Assembly (NCBI GenBank): GCA_016177705.1 | Contig: JACOUT010000003.1 | Span: 806,001 to 870,000, forward strand | Source: Deltaproteobacteria bacterium | Lineage (GTDB): Bacteria > Myxococcota > UBA727 > VGSZ01 | Direction of reading: 5' to 3' | DNA: 64,000 nucleotides | Shown here: positions 16,526 through 24,574 of the stretch, piece after piece | Numbering within the stretch: the first letter of the stretch is position 1 | How the letters are laid out: each line of letters starts with the position of its first letter | Position numbers and translations under genes: made by a program | The notes under the pieces: model-generated | What the model was told of the DNA's origin: nothing | Databases searched by the model: none | Seen by the model: the letters and a program-made list of their open reading frames with translations, nothing else

Positions 16526-17844
16526 AACACGCGACGCGCGTCTACGACTCCATCCTCGAGCTCGCCTGCAACGTCGACAATCCGACGCCGATCGTGCGCC
16601 TCACGCACGTGGTCGGCCTCAAGCACGCCGAGGTCTGGGCCAAGCTCGAGTGGTACAACCCGTTCGGCGCCGTCAAAGACCGCGTCGCCGCCAGCCTGAT
16701 CGAGGACAGCGAGCAGCGCGGCCTGCTCAAGCAGGGCATGCGCATCGTCGAGCCCACCTCGGGCAACACCGGCATGGCGCTGGCCATGCTCGCCAACGCC
16801 AAGGGCTACAAATTCACCGCCACGCTGTCGAACAAGATCCCGGCCGAAAAGCGCGCGTCGCTGCGCTTGTTCGGAACCGACCTGCGTGAACTCGACGACG
16901 ACCTGTGCCCGGCGCCCGGCGCGCCCGAGGGCGCCATCGCGCTCGCGGCCAAGCTCGGCGACGAGCCCGGCAACTTCCATCCCAACCAATACAAGAACCC
17001 GGCGAACCCAGCGGCGCACTACCGCACCACCGGCCCCGAGATCTGGCGGCAGACCGGCGGCAAGGTCACGCACTTCGCCGCCGGCCTCGGCACCTGCGGC
17101 ACCGTCACCGGCACCGGGCGCTTCCTCAAGGAGCAGCGCCAGAGCATCAAGGTGATTGGCGTGCACCCCGCCGAGGGCCACGACATCCCGGGTGTGCGCA
17201 GCATCAAGCAGCTCGCGCAGACCGCGCTGTTCGCACCCGACGAGTATGACGCGCTCGTCGAGGTCAACAACGCCGAGGCCTACCGGCTGTGCAAGCGCCT
17301 GAACCAGGAGGAGAGCATCATCGCCGGGCCGTCCTCGGCGATGGCGCTCGCCGGCGCGCTCAAGCGAATCCCCGACGAGCCGGGCGTGGTGTGCGTGGTC
17401 ATCTTCCCCGACAACGCCTTCAAGTATGCCAGCTCGATGAAGAAGCACCTGCCCGAGCTGTTTACCGGCAGCAAGGACACGAGCGGCGACCCGAACCTGG
17501 TCAACATCGTCGAGTTCGTGCGTGAGTCGCCGGACAACATCGGCCTCGCTGAGGCGCAGGCGCGCGTGGGCAGGGGCGCCGCCTTCCTCGACGTGCGCAC
17601 CCTCGAGGAATTCACCAAACAGCGGGCGGTGGGAACCACCAATATCCCACTACCTGGCATCGTCGGCGGCTACGCGGCGCTGCCCGCCGACAAGGCGGCG
17701 CCCGTCGTCACCATCTGTAAGCTGGGGCAGCGCTCGATGTACGCGATGCTGCTGTTGAAGGCGATGGGCTACCAGGACGTAAAGAGCGTCAAGGTTGGCA
17801 CTGACGGGTGGGTGGCTGCGGGTTTGCCGACGACGTCGGGGTGA
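16522..17844 (+). CDS. Cysteine synthase fused to a rhodanese domain
   Basis: A 440-residue two-domain enzyme. Residues ~1-320 are a PLP-dependent cysteine synthase of the CysK/CysM family. NPFGAVKDR holds the Schiff-base Lys52, PTSGNTG binds the substrate carboxylate, and GLGTCGTVTGTGRFLKE is the phosphate-binding loop. Residues ~335-437 are a rhodanese domain with the active-site loop CKLGQRS (Cys399). The fusion could couple sulfane-sulfur transfer with cysteine making or breakdown, but the direction is unknown. The start ATG overlaps the protease stop by 4 nt, so translation is probably coupled. The full motif set suggests both domains work. Confidence 0.9.
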   Translation: MKHATRVYDSILELACNVDNPTPIVRLTHVVGLKHAEVWAKLEWYNPFGAVKDRVAASLIEDSEQRGLLKQGMRIVEPTSGNTGMALAMLANAKGYKFTATLSNKIPAEKRASLRLFGTDLRELDDDLCPAPGAPEGAIALAAKLGDEPGNFHPNQYKNPANPAAHYRTTGPEIWRQTGGKVTHFAAGLGTCGTVTGTGRFLKEQRQSIKVIGVHPAEGHDIPGVRSIKQLAQTALFAPDEYDALVEVNNAEAYRLCKRLNQEESIIAGPSSAMALAGALKRIPDEPGVVCVVIFPDNAFKYASSMKKHLPELFTGSKDTSGDPNLVNIVEFVRESPDNIGLAEAQARVGRGAAFLDVRTLEEFTKQRAVGTTNIPLPGIVGGYAALPADKAAPVVTICKLGQRSMYAMLLLKAMGYQDVKSVKVGTDGWVAAGLPTTSG

Positions 17845-17862
17845 CGCGCGCCGCGTCGCAGC

Positions 17863-18735
17863 TCACGCGCCGCGCGGCACGGCGTCGAGCAGCCAGGCTT
17901 TGACCTCGTCGTCGCTCCCGGCGAAGGGCGCGAGCGCGGCGCGGGCCGCGGCGGCATCGGCGCAGCGTTGTTCGGGCGCCGCCTTGAGGAACGAGCCCTC
18001 GAGCAGCTCGGCGAGCGGCGCCGGTACGCCGAGCGTCGCGAGCGGCGCCGGCAGCTCGGCCCTCATCAGCCGCTCCAGGTCGACGCGCAACTTGCTCTCA
18101 TCGACGGGGAAGAGCGGCTTGCCGAGCACCAGCTCGACGAGCGCGGCGCCGACCGCGAACACGTCGGTCGCAGGTTGCCAGGGGCGCCCGCGCACCTGCT
18201 CGGGCGCGAGCAAGCGCACGCCACGCAGCGTGCCCATGCGCGCGGGCTGGTGGGGGCGGGCGAGCGGCGCCCGCAGCACCACGCCGGCGGCGTCGACGTG
18301 GACGTGACGTAGCAGCGCGTCGCGCTCGAGGTCGAGCCGCTGGCTCTCGAGCGCGCGCGTCAACAGCTCGGAGCCGAGCAGCATGGTCTGCGCGAGCTCG
18401 ACGGCGACGCCGAGCGAGGGCCGGTGGCGGCGTGCGGTCTCGAAGAGCGGCAACGCGTGCGGCCACACCAGCACCAACGAGCCGTCATCGCTGGTGCCGC
18501 AGTCGAGCAGCGGGGCGAAGGGACGTCCAAGCGCGCCTTCGAACGACGCGATCGCGACCGCCTCCTCGCGGCTCGCGCCCTCGATGAAGCCGACGTCGAC
18601 CGGCCGGCCGTTGGCGTCGCGCATCGTGCCGTCGACGATGCGGTAGCCGTGCAGCGGCCAGTCGGCGCGCTGGTGCTCGACCGGCCGCTCCTCGGCGCGG
18701 TTCCCAGTGCGAGCGCGCTTGAACCACCCGAACAC
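17863..18735 (-). CDS. Protein-kinase-like protein lacking catalytic residues (pseudokinase)
   Basis: About 290 residues. The C-terminal half keeps kinase landmarks: LLAPEQVRGRPWQPATDVFA corresponds to the APE motif and F-helix Asp, followed by GAALVELVLGKPLFPVD and a helical lobe with an ...EQRCADA segment. The N-lobe has no glycine-rich loop and no VAIK lysine; the region that should hold HRD reads LRHVHVDAAGVVL, and no DFG is found. It therefore probably binds or scaffolds rather than phosphorylates. The GTG at 18735 is chosen because upstream in-frame sequence looks non-coding and runs into the divergent gene. It is convergent with the cysteine synthase gene. Confidence 0.7.
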   Translation of the reverse strand: MFGWFKRARTGNRAEERPVEHQRADWPLHGYRIVDGTMRDANGRPVDVGFIEGASREEAVAIASFEGALGRPFAPLLDCGTSDDGSLVLVWPHALPLFETARRHRPSLGVAVELAQTMLLGSELLTRALESQRLDLERDALLRHVHVDAAGVVLRAPLARPHQPARMGTLRGVRLLAPEQVRGRPWQPATDVFAVGAALVELVLGKPLFPVDESKLRVDLERLMRAELPAPLATLGVPAPLAELLEGSFLKAAPEQRCADAAAARAALAPFAGSDDEVKAWLLDAVPRGA

Positions 18736-18853
18736 CCGTCCATGATCGCACGTTGGCGGGCACGGCGGCCCGCGTGCCCTTGCCAAGCTCCGCCCATCCC
18801 AAGGAAGATGCGGCGCCGCTCGCGCATTTCCCACGCGTGGCGACGGAGCACCC

Positions 18854-20272
18854 ATGGCAGCTCACGGCACGGGGGCGAGGAGCGACGCGGCGGACGCGAC
18901 CATCCCGGGGTCGCCCGCCTCGGCGATCGGGCTGGCCGCGCTCTACGACGACGCCGACTTCACGGCGCTGGTCGCCCGCGTCGACGACGCCAAGCGCGCG
19001 CTGCCCGACTGGGATCAACTGGCGCACGTGCTCGCCTTCGCGTCGGCCGCCGAGCACGCGAGTGAGCTGTTGGCGCGCTTCCGCGGCGCACCAGAGCGGC
19101 GCGCGCTCGCGCACCTGCTGTGGCAGCTCTTGCCGTCGCCCATGCGCGGCCGCGCCTTCGTGCCGCTGCCCGACGAGATCAGCCGCCGCGCCGAGGACGG
19201 CTTCGCGCTCGTGCCCGGCGACGTGCCACGGGTGGCGGCCTCGTGGGTCGCGTTCCTCGGCGACGTCGAACTGGTGCCCCGTGCGCTTCGCGCCGGTTCG
19301 CTGGTGCTGGTGCCGCGCAGCCAGGGCAGGGCGCCGCACCCGAAGGCGCCCGCGGCGTTGGTCGCGGTCGAGCGCCTCGAGGGCGGCCTGGTGCATGCGC
19401 GCGCGCTCGACGACGGCGAGGAGCCGGTGCGGCCCACCGCGCTCGACATCGTCACCGCGTGGGTGCTGTCGGCCGGCCCCGACGCGCGCGGCCTCGACCT
19501 GCGCAGCGCCGACGACCGCGCGCTCCTGCTCACCTGGGCGCAGCGGCTGCGCGAGCAGAGCGTCGATGGCCGCAGCGCCTTTGCCTGGCTGCAAGACGGC
19601 AACGCGCCCGCCGCCGTCAAGGTGCGCGTGGTCGACGCCGCGCTCACCGCCGCCGTGGAGGCGGTCGGCACCTTCACGCTCGATCCGGTCGCGTGCCGCT
19701 TCTCGCTCACTGCCGTCGACGACGCCGTCGACGGCGCCGGCGGCTGGCAGGCACGGGCGGCGGCGCGCCTGCGCGAGGTCATGCTGTCTGACGGCCCGCT
19801 CGTGCGCGAGCTGGTGGCGCGCGCCGTCGCGTCGACGCCGACGGCCGAGCTGCTCTGGGCCGACGCCGTGCTCCCCGAGAGCGGCTTCGCGGCGGGGCGC
19901 TTGACGGCGCTCGGCGCCAGCCGCGCCTTCGCGCGCCTCGCCACCAGCGTGTTGGCGCCGCTCGGCGTGTTGCCGCTGTCGGGGTTCAAGGACGGCGCCG
20001 GCGCGGTGCTGGTGCAGCGGCTGGTGGAGGATGGCTCGGGCGCGCCCAGCCTGGCGCCGCCTCGCCTCATCTCCTTTGGCGCCAGCGTGATCAACGAGCC
20101 CCTCGTCGACGCCTGGCGCGCCGGGCGCGGCGTGTTCTTGCCCGATCCCAAAGGCGGCCCGCGCCACGATCTCGCTGCCATGCCCGCCTGGCTCGCCCTG
20201 TTCCTCGAGGGCATCGACGAGGGCTACCGCTCGCGACCGCCGCACGCGGCCGCCGAGGAGAGCACGCCATGA
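18854..20272 (+). CDS. Large helical protein of unknown function
   Basis: A 472-residue, Ala/Leu/Arg-rich cytoplasmic protein without signal peptide, membrane helix or recognised motif. The middle is mostly helical; the last 60 residues (PRLISFGASVINEPLVDAWR...GRGVFLPDPKGGPRHDLAAM) look like a small folded domain. It overlaps the next gene by 4 nt (ATGA), so the two are translationally coupled and probably act together. The divergent neighbour is the pseudokinase. The ATG at 18854 follows GGAGCACCC. Confidence 0.6.
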   Translation: MAAHGTGARSDAADATIPGSPASAIGLAALYDDADFTALVARVDDAKRALPDWDQLAHVLAFASAAEHASELLARFRGAPERRALAHLLWQLLPSPMRGRAFVPLPDEISRRAEDGFALVPGDVPRVAASWVAFLGDVELVPRALRAGSLVLVPRSQGRAPHPKAPAALVAVERLEGGLVHARALDDGEEPVRPTALDIVTAWVLSAGPDARGLDLRSADDRALLLTWAQRLREQSVDGRSAFAWLQDGNAPAAVKVRVVDAALTAAVEAVGTFTLDPVACRFSLTAVDDAVDGAGGWQARAAARLREVMLSDGPLVRELVARAVASTPTAELLWADAVLPESGFAAGRLTALGASRAFARLATSVLAPLGVLPLSGFKDGAGAVLVQRLVEDGSGAPSLAPPRLISFGASVINEPLVDAWRAGRGVFLPDPKGGPRHDLAAMPAWLALFLEGIDEGYRSRPPHAAAEESTP

Positions 20273-20595
20273 TGCAGCTGATCGCGCTCGAGGCCCAAAA
20301 CCGCCTGCGCGCCGAGCGGCCGGTGGTGCTGGTGGTGACGAGGAAGAAGTGCGCCGCCGCCGAGCGCGCGGTGCGCGCCTTCTCCATCGCCGCCGACGCG
20401 CTCGAGATCGACGCCGTCGCCATGGACGCCGACAGCCCCGATAACGCGACCTTCCTCGACGATCACGGCGTCAGCCACGTGCCCGAGTGCCTGCTGTTCG
20501 CGCGCGGCGTGGTGCTCGAGCGCAGCGCCGGCGCGCGTGACGACGTCGATGCCACCCGGGTGCTCGCCGCCGCGCTGCGCAAGCGGCGCCCCTGA
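20269..20595 (+). CDS. Thioredoxin-fold protein with a single cysteine at the active site
   Basis: A 108-residue protein with thioredoxin-like order: strand RPVVLVVTRKKC, helix AAAERAVRAFSIAA, strand DADSPDNATFLDDH, then GVSHVPECLLFARG, where VP matches the cis-proline loop. The usual CxxC is reduced to a single Cys (about residue 28), so it may be a monothiol or simply a binding module rather than a disulfide reductase. A second Cys lies beside the cis-proline. Its ATG overlaps the stop of the preceding unknown gene; an alternative ATG is at 20272. Confidence 0.6.
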   Translation: MMQLIALEAQNRLRAERPVVLVVTRKKCAAAERAVRAFSIAADALEIDAVAMDADSPDNATFLDDHGVSHVPECLLFARGVVLERSAGARDDVDATRVLAAALRKRRP

Positions 20596-20602
20596 CCTGC
20601 CC

Positions 20603-21652
20603 ATGACGGTACGCGCGCTCTTGATCGTCTGCACCATGGCGCTCACCTTCGCGGGCACCTGCGTCAGCCCGGCGCCGCAAGCACCGTCGATGGCGGGCGC
20701 GCCATCGTCGTCGGCCTCGGCGTCCTCGCCAGCCGCGCCGTCACCAGCGCTGGCGCTCGGGCCTGCGCACCGCTGGCACATGCCGGAGCGTGCGGCCTGT
20801 GCGGGCGCTTACACCGCCCCAGCTGCGCGCGGCCGGCTCGGCGACGCGCGCCTGCTCGAGGCCTCGGGCATCGTCGCCTCGCCGTCGCAAGCGGGCGTTC
20901 TTTGGCTGCACAACGACTCGGGCGACGCCGCGCGCCTGTACGCCGTCGGCGTCGATGGGCGTGCGCTCGGCGCCGTCACGTTGCCGAACGTCGACGCCGT
21001 CGACATCGAAGACCTGGCAGCGGCGCCCTGTCCCGATCTCTCGGGGCCGTGTCTCTACGTCGCCGACACCGGCGACAACAAGCTGCGGCGCGAGCAGCTC
21101 GTGGTGTACGCGGTGCCCGAGCCGGCCATTGCCGCCGATCGCCCGCTCGCCAAGGACGTCGAGGCGCCCTTCGTGTGGATCTTCCCGCTCATCGTGCCCG
21201 AGCGCGCCAACATCGAGGCGCTGGTGGTGCTGCCGGACGCGAGCGCGATGCTGTTGTTCGAGAAGACCGAGGCCGAGCGCGCGCGCGTGTTCCGCTACCC
21301 TGCGCCCTGGACTCCCGTGTTCGCCGCCACCGTCGAGGTGCGCGGCACGGTGGTGGTGCCGGCGGGCGTCGGCGCGCTGCGGCAGATCACGGGGGCCGAC
21401 GTGCACCCCTCGGGCACGCGCCTGCTGCTGCGCGGCTACGGCGCGGTCTGGGAGACGCGCTTCGATGCGGCCGCAGGCGCCGAGCAGCTCGAGCGCGCGA
21501 CGTGGACCGAGGTGATGGCCGAGCCCGACGAACCGCAAGGCGAGGCGGTGGCCTACGACGCGGCCGGCACCGGCCTGTGGACGGTGTCGGAGAGCCCGAG
21601 CGGCGAGCCGGGTCCGCCGTTGCACTTCGCTTCCTGCGCGGCCACACCCTGA
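20603..21652 (+). CDS. Secreted propeller-like protein, unknown
   Basis: A 349-residue exported protein. It has a signal peptide with Cys20 in a poor lipobox context (AGTC), then a Ser/Ala/Pro-rich linker to about residue 55. The rest is beta-rich with repeating blades: GVLWLHNDSGDAARLYAVGV, CLYVADTGDNKLRRE, PDASAMLLFEKTEAE and WTVSESPSGEPG. The HNDSGD...LYAVDxxGR pattern is common in uncharacterised secreted proteins of this group. It follows the thioredoxin-like gene by 7 bp and precedes the cNMP-binding gene by 19 bp in the same direction, so an operon from 18854 to 23497 is plausible. Confidence 0.65.
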   Translation: MTVRALLIVCTMALTFAGTCVSPAPQAPSMAGAPSSSASASSPAAPSPALALGPAHRWHMPERAACAGAYTAPAARGRLGDARLLEASGIVASPSQAGVLWLHNDSGDAARLYAVGVDGRALGAVTLPNVDAVDIEDLAAAPCPDLSGPCLYVADTGDNKLRREQLVVYAVPEPAIAADRPLAKDVEAPFVWIFPLIVPERANIEALVVLPDASAMLLFEKTEAERARVFRYPAPWTPVFAATVEVRGTVVVPAGVGALRQITGADVHPSGTRLLLRGYGAVWETRFDAAAGAEQLERATWTEVMAEPDEPQGEAVAYDAAGTGLWTVSESPSGEPGPPLHFASCAATP

Positions 21653-21671
21653 GCGCCGCGCGGGAGGGCGC

Positions 21672-22535
21672 ATGGACCGCGAGTCGCTGATCCGCAACAT
21701 GCCGCTGTTCGAGACCCTCGCCGACGACGAGGTGGCGGCGCTGTCGGGCCAGTTGCAGGAGCGGACCGTGCCGGGCGGCACCACCATCTTTCGCGCCGGC
21801 GAGCCGGGCGACACGCTCTTCCTCATTCAGGAGGGCGCGGTCGAGATCACGACCGGTGAAGGCAAGCAGCGCACCACGCTGGCCTCGTTGTTCCCCGGCT
21901 CGTTCTTCGGCGAGATCAGCCTGCTCGACGGCACCTCGCGCTCCGCCTCGGCGCACGCCACCAAGGACTGCGTGCTGCAGGCGCTCGAGCGCGAGCACTT
22001 CGTCGCCTTCATGCGCGGCAAGCCCGACGCCGCCACCAAGATCCTGGCCGAGATGGCCGACCGCCTGCGCCAGACCAACGCGCTGTTCTCGCAGCAGGTG
22101 AGCCGCGATGTGCTCGAGGAGGAGGAGGAGCGGCTCACCCTCGGCCAGCGCGTCGCCGACATGGTGGCGTCGTTCGGCGGCTCCTGGCTGTTCATCGGCT
22201 GCTTCGGCGCCGCCATGAGCGTGTGGATGCTCGTCAACTGGCTGCTCGGCGAGACCAAGGCGTTCGATCCCTTCCCCTTCATCCTGCTCAACCTGGCGTT
22301 GTCGACGACCGCGGCGCTGCAGGCGCCCATCATCATGATGAGCCAGAACCGCCAGGCGGCGAAGGACAAGCTGCTGGCGCAAAACGACTACCTGGTGAAC
22401 CTGAAGGCCGAGCTCGGCATCCAGCAGATCTTGAAGAACCAGGGCGAGACGCTCGCGCGCTTGGCGATGCTCGAGCGAAAGACCGCGCGCGTGCCGGCGC
22501 CGGGCAAGGACGCGAGCGCGCCGCCCTCGCCGTGA
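21672..22535 (+). CDS. Cyclic-nucleotide-binding domain plus DUF1003 membrane protein
   Basis: A 287-residue protein. Residues ~10-125 form a Crp-type cNMP-binding barrel with GEPGDTLFLIQEGAVEI and the phosphate-binding cassette FFGEISLLDGTSRSASAHA. This is followed by a helix and a DUF1003 module with two transmembrane helices (about residues 170-195 and 205-225; FILLNLALSTTAALQAPIIM) and the conserved SQNRQAAKDKLLAQNDYLVN. It could sense cAMP or cGMP at the inner membrane; the output is unknown. The Crp helix-turn-helix is absent, so it is not a transcription factor. Its TGA overlaps the GTG of the next gene. Confidence 0.87.
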   Translation: MDRESLIRNMPLFETLADDEVAALSGQLQERTVPGGTTIFRAGEPGDTLFLIQEGAVEITTGEGKQRTTLASLFPGSFFGEISLLDGTSRSASAHATKDCVLQALEREHFVAFMRGKPDAATKILAEMADRLRQTNALFSQQVSRDVLEEEEERLTLGQRVADMVASFGGSWLFIGCFGAAMSVWMLVNWLLGETKAFDPFPFILLNLALSTTAALQAPIIMMSQNRQAAKDKLLAQNDYLVNLKAELGIQQILKNQGETLARLAMLERKTARVPAPGKDASAPPSP

Positions 22536-23497
22536 GCCTGCCGACCAGCTTCAAAACCGGCGGGCTCACGCTCCAAAGCCCGTTCCTGCTGGCGCCCATG
22601 GAGGGCGTCTCCGACGCGGGCTTTCGTCGCGTCGGCGCGGAGGCGGGCGCTGGTCTCGGCTACACCGAGATGGTGCGCGCGCGCGGCCTGGTCAAGCGCA
22701 ACAACAGCACGCTCGCGCTCGTCGACACCATCGATGCCGACACGCCCGCGGGCGTGCAGCTCCTGGTGGTCAACGAGGGCGAGCTGCGTCGCACCTTCGA
22801 GGTGCTGGCGGAGCTGTCGCAGACCACGCACCCGCACTTTGCGCGCATCGCCGCGGTCGATCTCAACTTCGGCTGTCCCTCGCAGGACGTGATCAAGATC
22901 GGCGCGGGGCCGGCCATGCTCAAGCGCCGCGCCAAGCTGCACGCCATCTTCGAGGCGCTCGCCGACCTGAAGAAGCGCGCGGTGCTGCCGTCCGTCGTGA
23001 GCATCTCGGCCAAGATCCGCCTCGGGCTCAACGAGGGCGAGCGCGCGCACAAGGTCTACCTGCCCGTCGTGGAGATGGCCAACGACACGCTCGATCACCT
23101 GGTGGTGCACGCGCGCCACGCCAAGCAGCGCTCGCGCGATCTGTCCGACTGGGCGGCCATCGGTGAGGTCAAGGCTGCGAGTCGCATCCCCATCGTCGGC
23201 AACGGCGACGTGTGCTCACGCGCCGACGCCGAGCGCATGCGTGCGGCGACCGGCTGCGACGGCTTCATGATCGCGCGCGCCGCCATCCGCGACCCGTGCT
23301 GCTTCGTCGCGCTGCGTGGCGAGGCCGACTGGAGCCCGCAAGAGAAGCTTCGATGCGTCGAGGCGGCGTTCGCGCGCCTGCCGCCGACGCGCGACAAACA
23401 CCGCCAGTTCCGCGAGGAGCTGCTCCACCGCCTGCGCGCGCAGGCGGCGGGGGAGCGCGTGGCCGCGGTGATTCCCGAGAACGCGCACCTGCGCTGA
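22532..23497 (+). CDS. dus: tRNA-dihydrouridine synthase
   Basis: A 321-residue FMN-dependent TIM-barrel enzyme that reduces specific uridines in tRNA to dihydrouridine. Family marks are APMEGVSDAGFRR at the first strand, DLNFGCPSQDVIK with the catalytic Cys115, HARHAKQRSRDLSDW, VGNGDVCSRADAERM and GCDGFMIARAAIRDP, followed by the C-terminal helical tRNA-binding domain. The segment IKIGAGPAMLKR matches the family's GSALL region. The start is a GTG at 22532 overlapping the previous stop. Which D-loop uridine it modifies (DusA, B or C class) cannot be decided by eye. Confidence 0.9.
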   Translation: MSLPTSFKTGGLTLQSPFLLAPMEGVSDAGFRRVGAEAGAGLGYTEMVRARGLVKRNNSTLALVDTIDADTPAGVQLLVVNEGELRRTFEVLAELSQTTHPHFARIAAVDLNFGCPSQDVIKIGAGPAMLKRRAKLHAIFEALADLKKRAVLPSVVSISAKIRLGLNEGERAHKVYLPVVEMANDTLDHLVVHARHAKQRSRDLSDWAAIGEVKAASRIPIVGNGDVCSRADAERMRAATGCDGFMIARAAIRDPCCFVALRGEADWSPQEKLRCVEAAFARLPPTRDKHRQFREELLHRLRAQAAGERVAAVIPENAHLR

Positions 23498-23530
23498 GCG
23501 ACGACGATGGTCACGCCGTCGAGCAGATCG

Positions 23531-23546
23531 GCACGTCGCGACGTGC
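23531..23546. terminator. Perfect 16-bp palindrome between convergent genes
   Basis: GCACGTCG-CGACGTGC lies between the ends of dus (+) and the small membrane protein gene (-). Its position suggests a two-way terminator or transcript-end hairpin, but no T-run follows on either strand. Confidence 0.35.
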
Positions 23547-23562
23547 GGCATCGCTCGCCGGC

Positions 23563-23748
23563 TCAATGTGCATGCGCCGCGCGGTAGACGCGGATCGCGC
23601 GCACCGGGTGCGCGAGGTAGCTGCGCCAGCGACGTGCCAACGGCGCGCCCCACTCCTCGACGACGAGCGCACCGAGCGCGAAGGGCACCCAGATGAGGAA
23701 GCACACCGCCGCCTGGAAGGCGAGGTTCTCGACGACGAGGTCGTTCAT
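23563..23748 (-). CDS. Small single-pass membrane protein
   Basis: A 61-residue protein (MNDLVVENLAFQAAVCFLIW...) with one transmembrane helix at about residues 9-29 and an Arg-rich C-terminal tail that by the positive-inside rule would be cytoplasmic. No ribosome binding site is obvious before the ATG at 23748, and the family is unknown, so its reality rests on the clean hydrophobic profile and its placement between the cupin promoter and dus. Confidence 0.45.
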   Translation of the reverse strand: MNDLVVENLAFQAAVCFLIWVPFALGALVVEEWGAPLARRWRSYLAHPVRAIRVYRAAHAH

Positions 23749-23871
23749 GTGTTCAACCCGCGCGGAGCGCGAGCCCTCCGCGGTTCGTGCTGCATCACGT
23801 GTGCCGCCGGCGCGACCTGCTCGATTGCGGCAGGGTCCGTGCACCTACATTCGAACAACCAGGAGGACATC

Positions 23872-24234
23872 ATGCATGGCGTCGAGAAGAAGGCCTTCGC
23901 ATCGCCCGACGAGCGGCGATCGCCGGCCAAGACGGACATGGAGATCGTCAACGTCGGAGCGGTGAAAGCTGCGCGCTTGACGCTGCAACCGGGTTGGCGC
24001 TGGTCGGAGTGCATCAAGCCGATCGCGAAGACCGACTCGTGCCAGGTGCATCACGTCGGCATGGTCACCGCGGGCAAAATGCACGTGCGCCACAACGACG
24101 GCAGCGAGATCGACCTCGCACCCGGCGACGCGTACGTCATCGAGCCGGGTCACGACGCGTGGGTGGTCGGCTCGGAGCAGTTCGTCGGTTACGAGTTCGA
24201 CAACAAAGCGGCAGCGACGTTCGCGAAGCGCTGA
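23872..24234 (+). CDS. Cupin-domain protein
   Basis: A 120-residue single-domain cupin. The barrel is recognisable from RLTLQPGWRWSECIKP, then the metal-site strands VHHVGMVTAGKMHVRHNDG and APGDAYVIEPGHDAWVVG. The clustered histidines and Glu fit a metal-binding cupin. Such small proteins act as isomerases, dioxygenases or ligand sensors; nothing here decides which. The ATG at 23872 has a strong AGGAGG 6 nt upstream. It is divergent from the small membrane protein and is the last ordinary gene before the inverted-repeat elements. Confidence 0.82.
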   Translation: MHGVEKKAFASPDERRSPAKTDMEIVNVGAVKAARLTLQPGWRWSECIKPIAKTDSCQVHHVGMVTAGKMHVRHNDGSEIDLAPGDAYVIEPGHDAWVVGSEQFVGYEFDNKAAATFAKR

Positions 24235-24249
24235 CCCAGCGAGGGCACC

Positions 24250-24285
24250 TGCCCTTGGGCGATCGCGCTCCGGTCGCCCAGGGCA
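24250..24285 (+). terminator. Hairpin after the cupin gene
   Basis: TGCCCTTGGGCGA pairs with TCGCCCAGGGCA across an 11-nt loop (one bulged T). It starts 15 nt after the cupin stop. There is no T-run, so it may be a transcript-end stabiliser rather than a classic terminator. Confidence 0.4.
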
Positions 24286-24306
24286 TCGCAGGCGGCGCTC
24301 GCCGCC

Positions 24307-24496
24307 ACTAGGGCGTGTCCCTGAAGTGCTGCGAAGCCCCCTCCACGCGGAGCCAAAGGACCTCGACAGCTCCCCCGAGATCGGGGGAGCCCAGTTGGTG
24401 CTCCTCGGGGCCTCCCCCGATTTCGGAGGAGGAGCTTGACGTCGACGAGTGGACTTGAGGGTGGGGGCCTTGGCGAGTTCAGGGACACGCCCTAGT
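24307..24496. mobile_element. MITE-like element with 19-bp perfect terminal inverted repeats
   Basis: The ends 24307-24325 (ACTAGGGCGTGTCCCTGAA) and 24478-24496 are perfect reverse complements over 19 bp. Both edges contain CTAG, which fits a 4-bp CTAG target duplication with 14-15-bp inverted repeats inside; because CTAG is a palindrome the boundary is ambiguous. The 190-bp interior codes for nothing credible. It holds a 10-bp stem with a 2-nt spacer (24369-24390) and further arms around 24403-24434, so it could fold into a branched hairpin. Size, ends and lack of a transposase match a non-autonomous miniature element, perhaps mobilised by an IS5-type transposase (inference from CTAG). It fills most of the 340-bp gap between the cupin and HNH genes; nothing else was seen there. 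Confidence 0.7.
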
Positions 24497-24574
24497 TGCC
24501 GCAGTGCGCCCGAGGTCGAAGCACAGCGGCGCCATTGTCACGCGCGATGTTGGCGTGGGGTACGATCGGGCCGC

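Noticed and set aside
24189..24488. A 99-codon minus-strand frame starting inside the MITE end
   Set aside because: Pro/Arg/Ser-rich, no ribosome binding site, crosses the cupin gene end and the inverted repeats; not protein-like.
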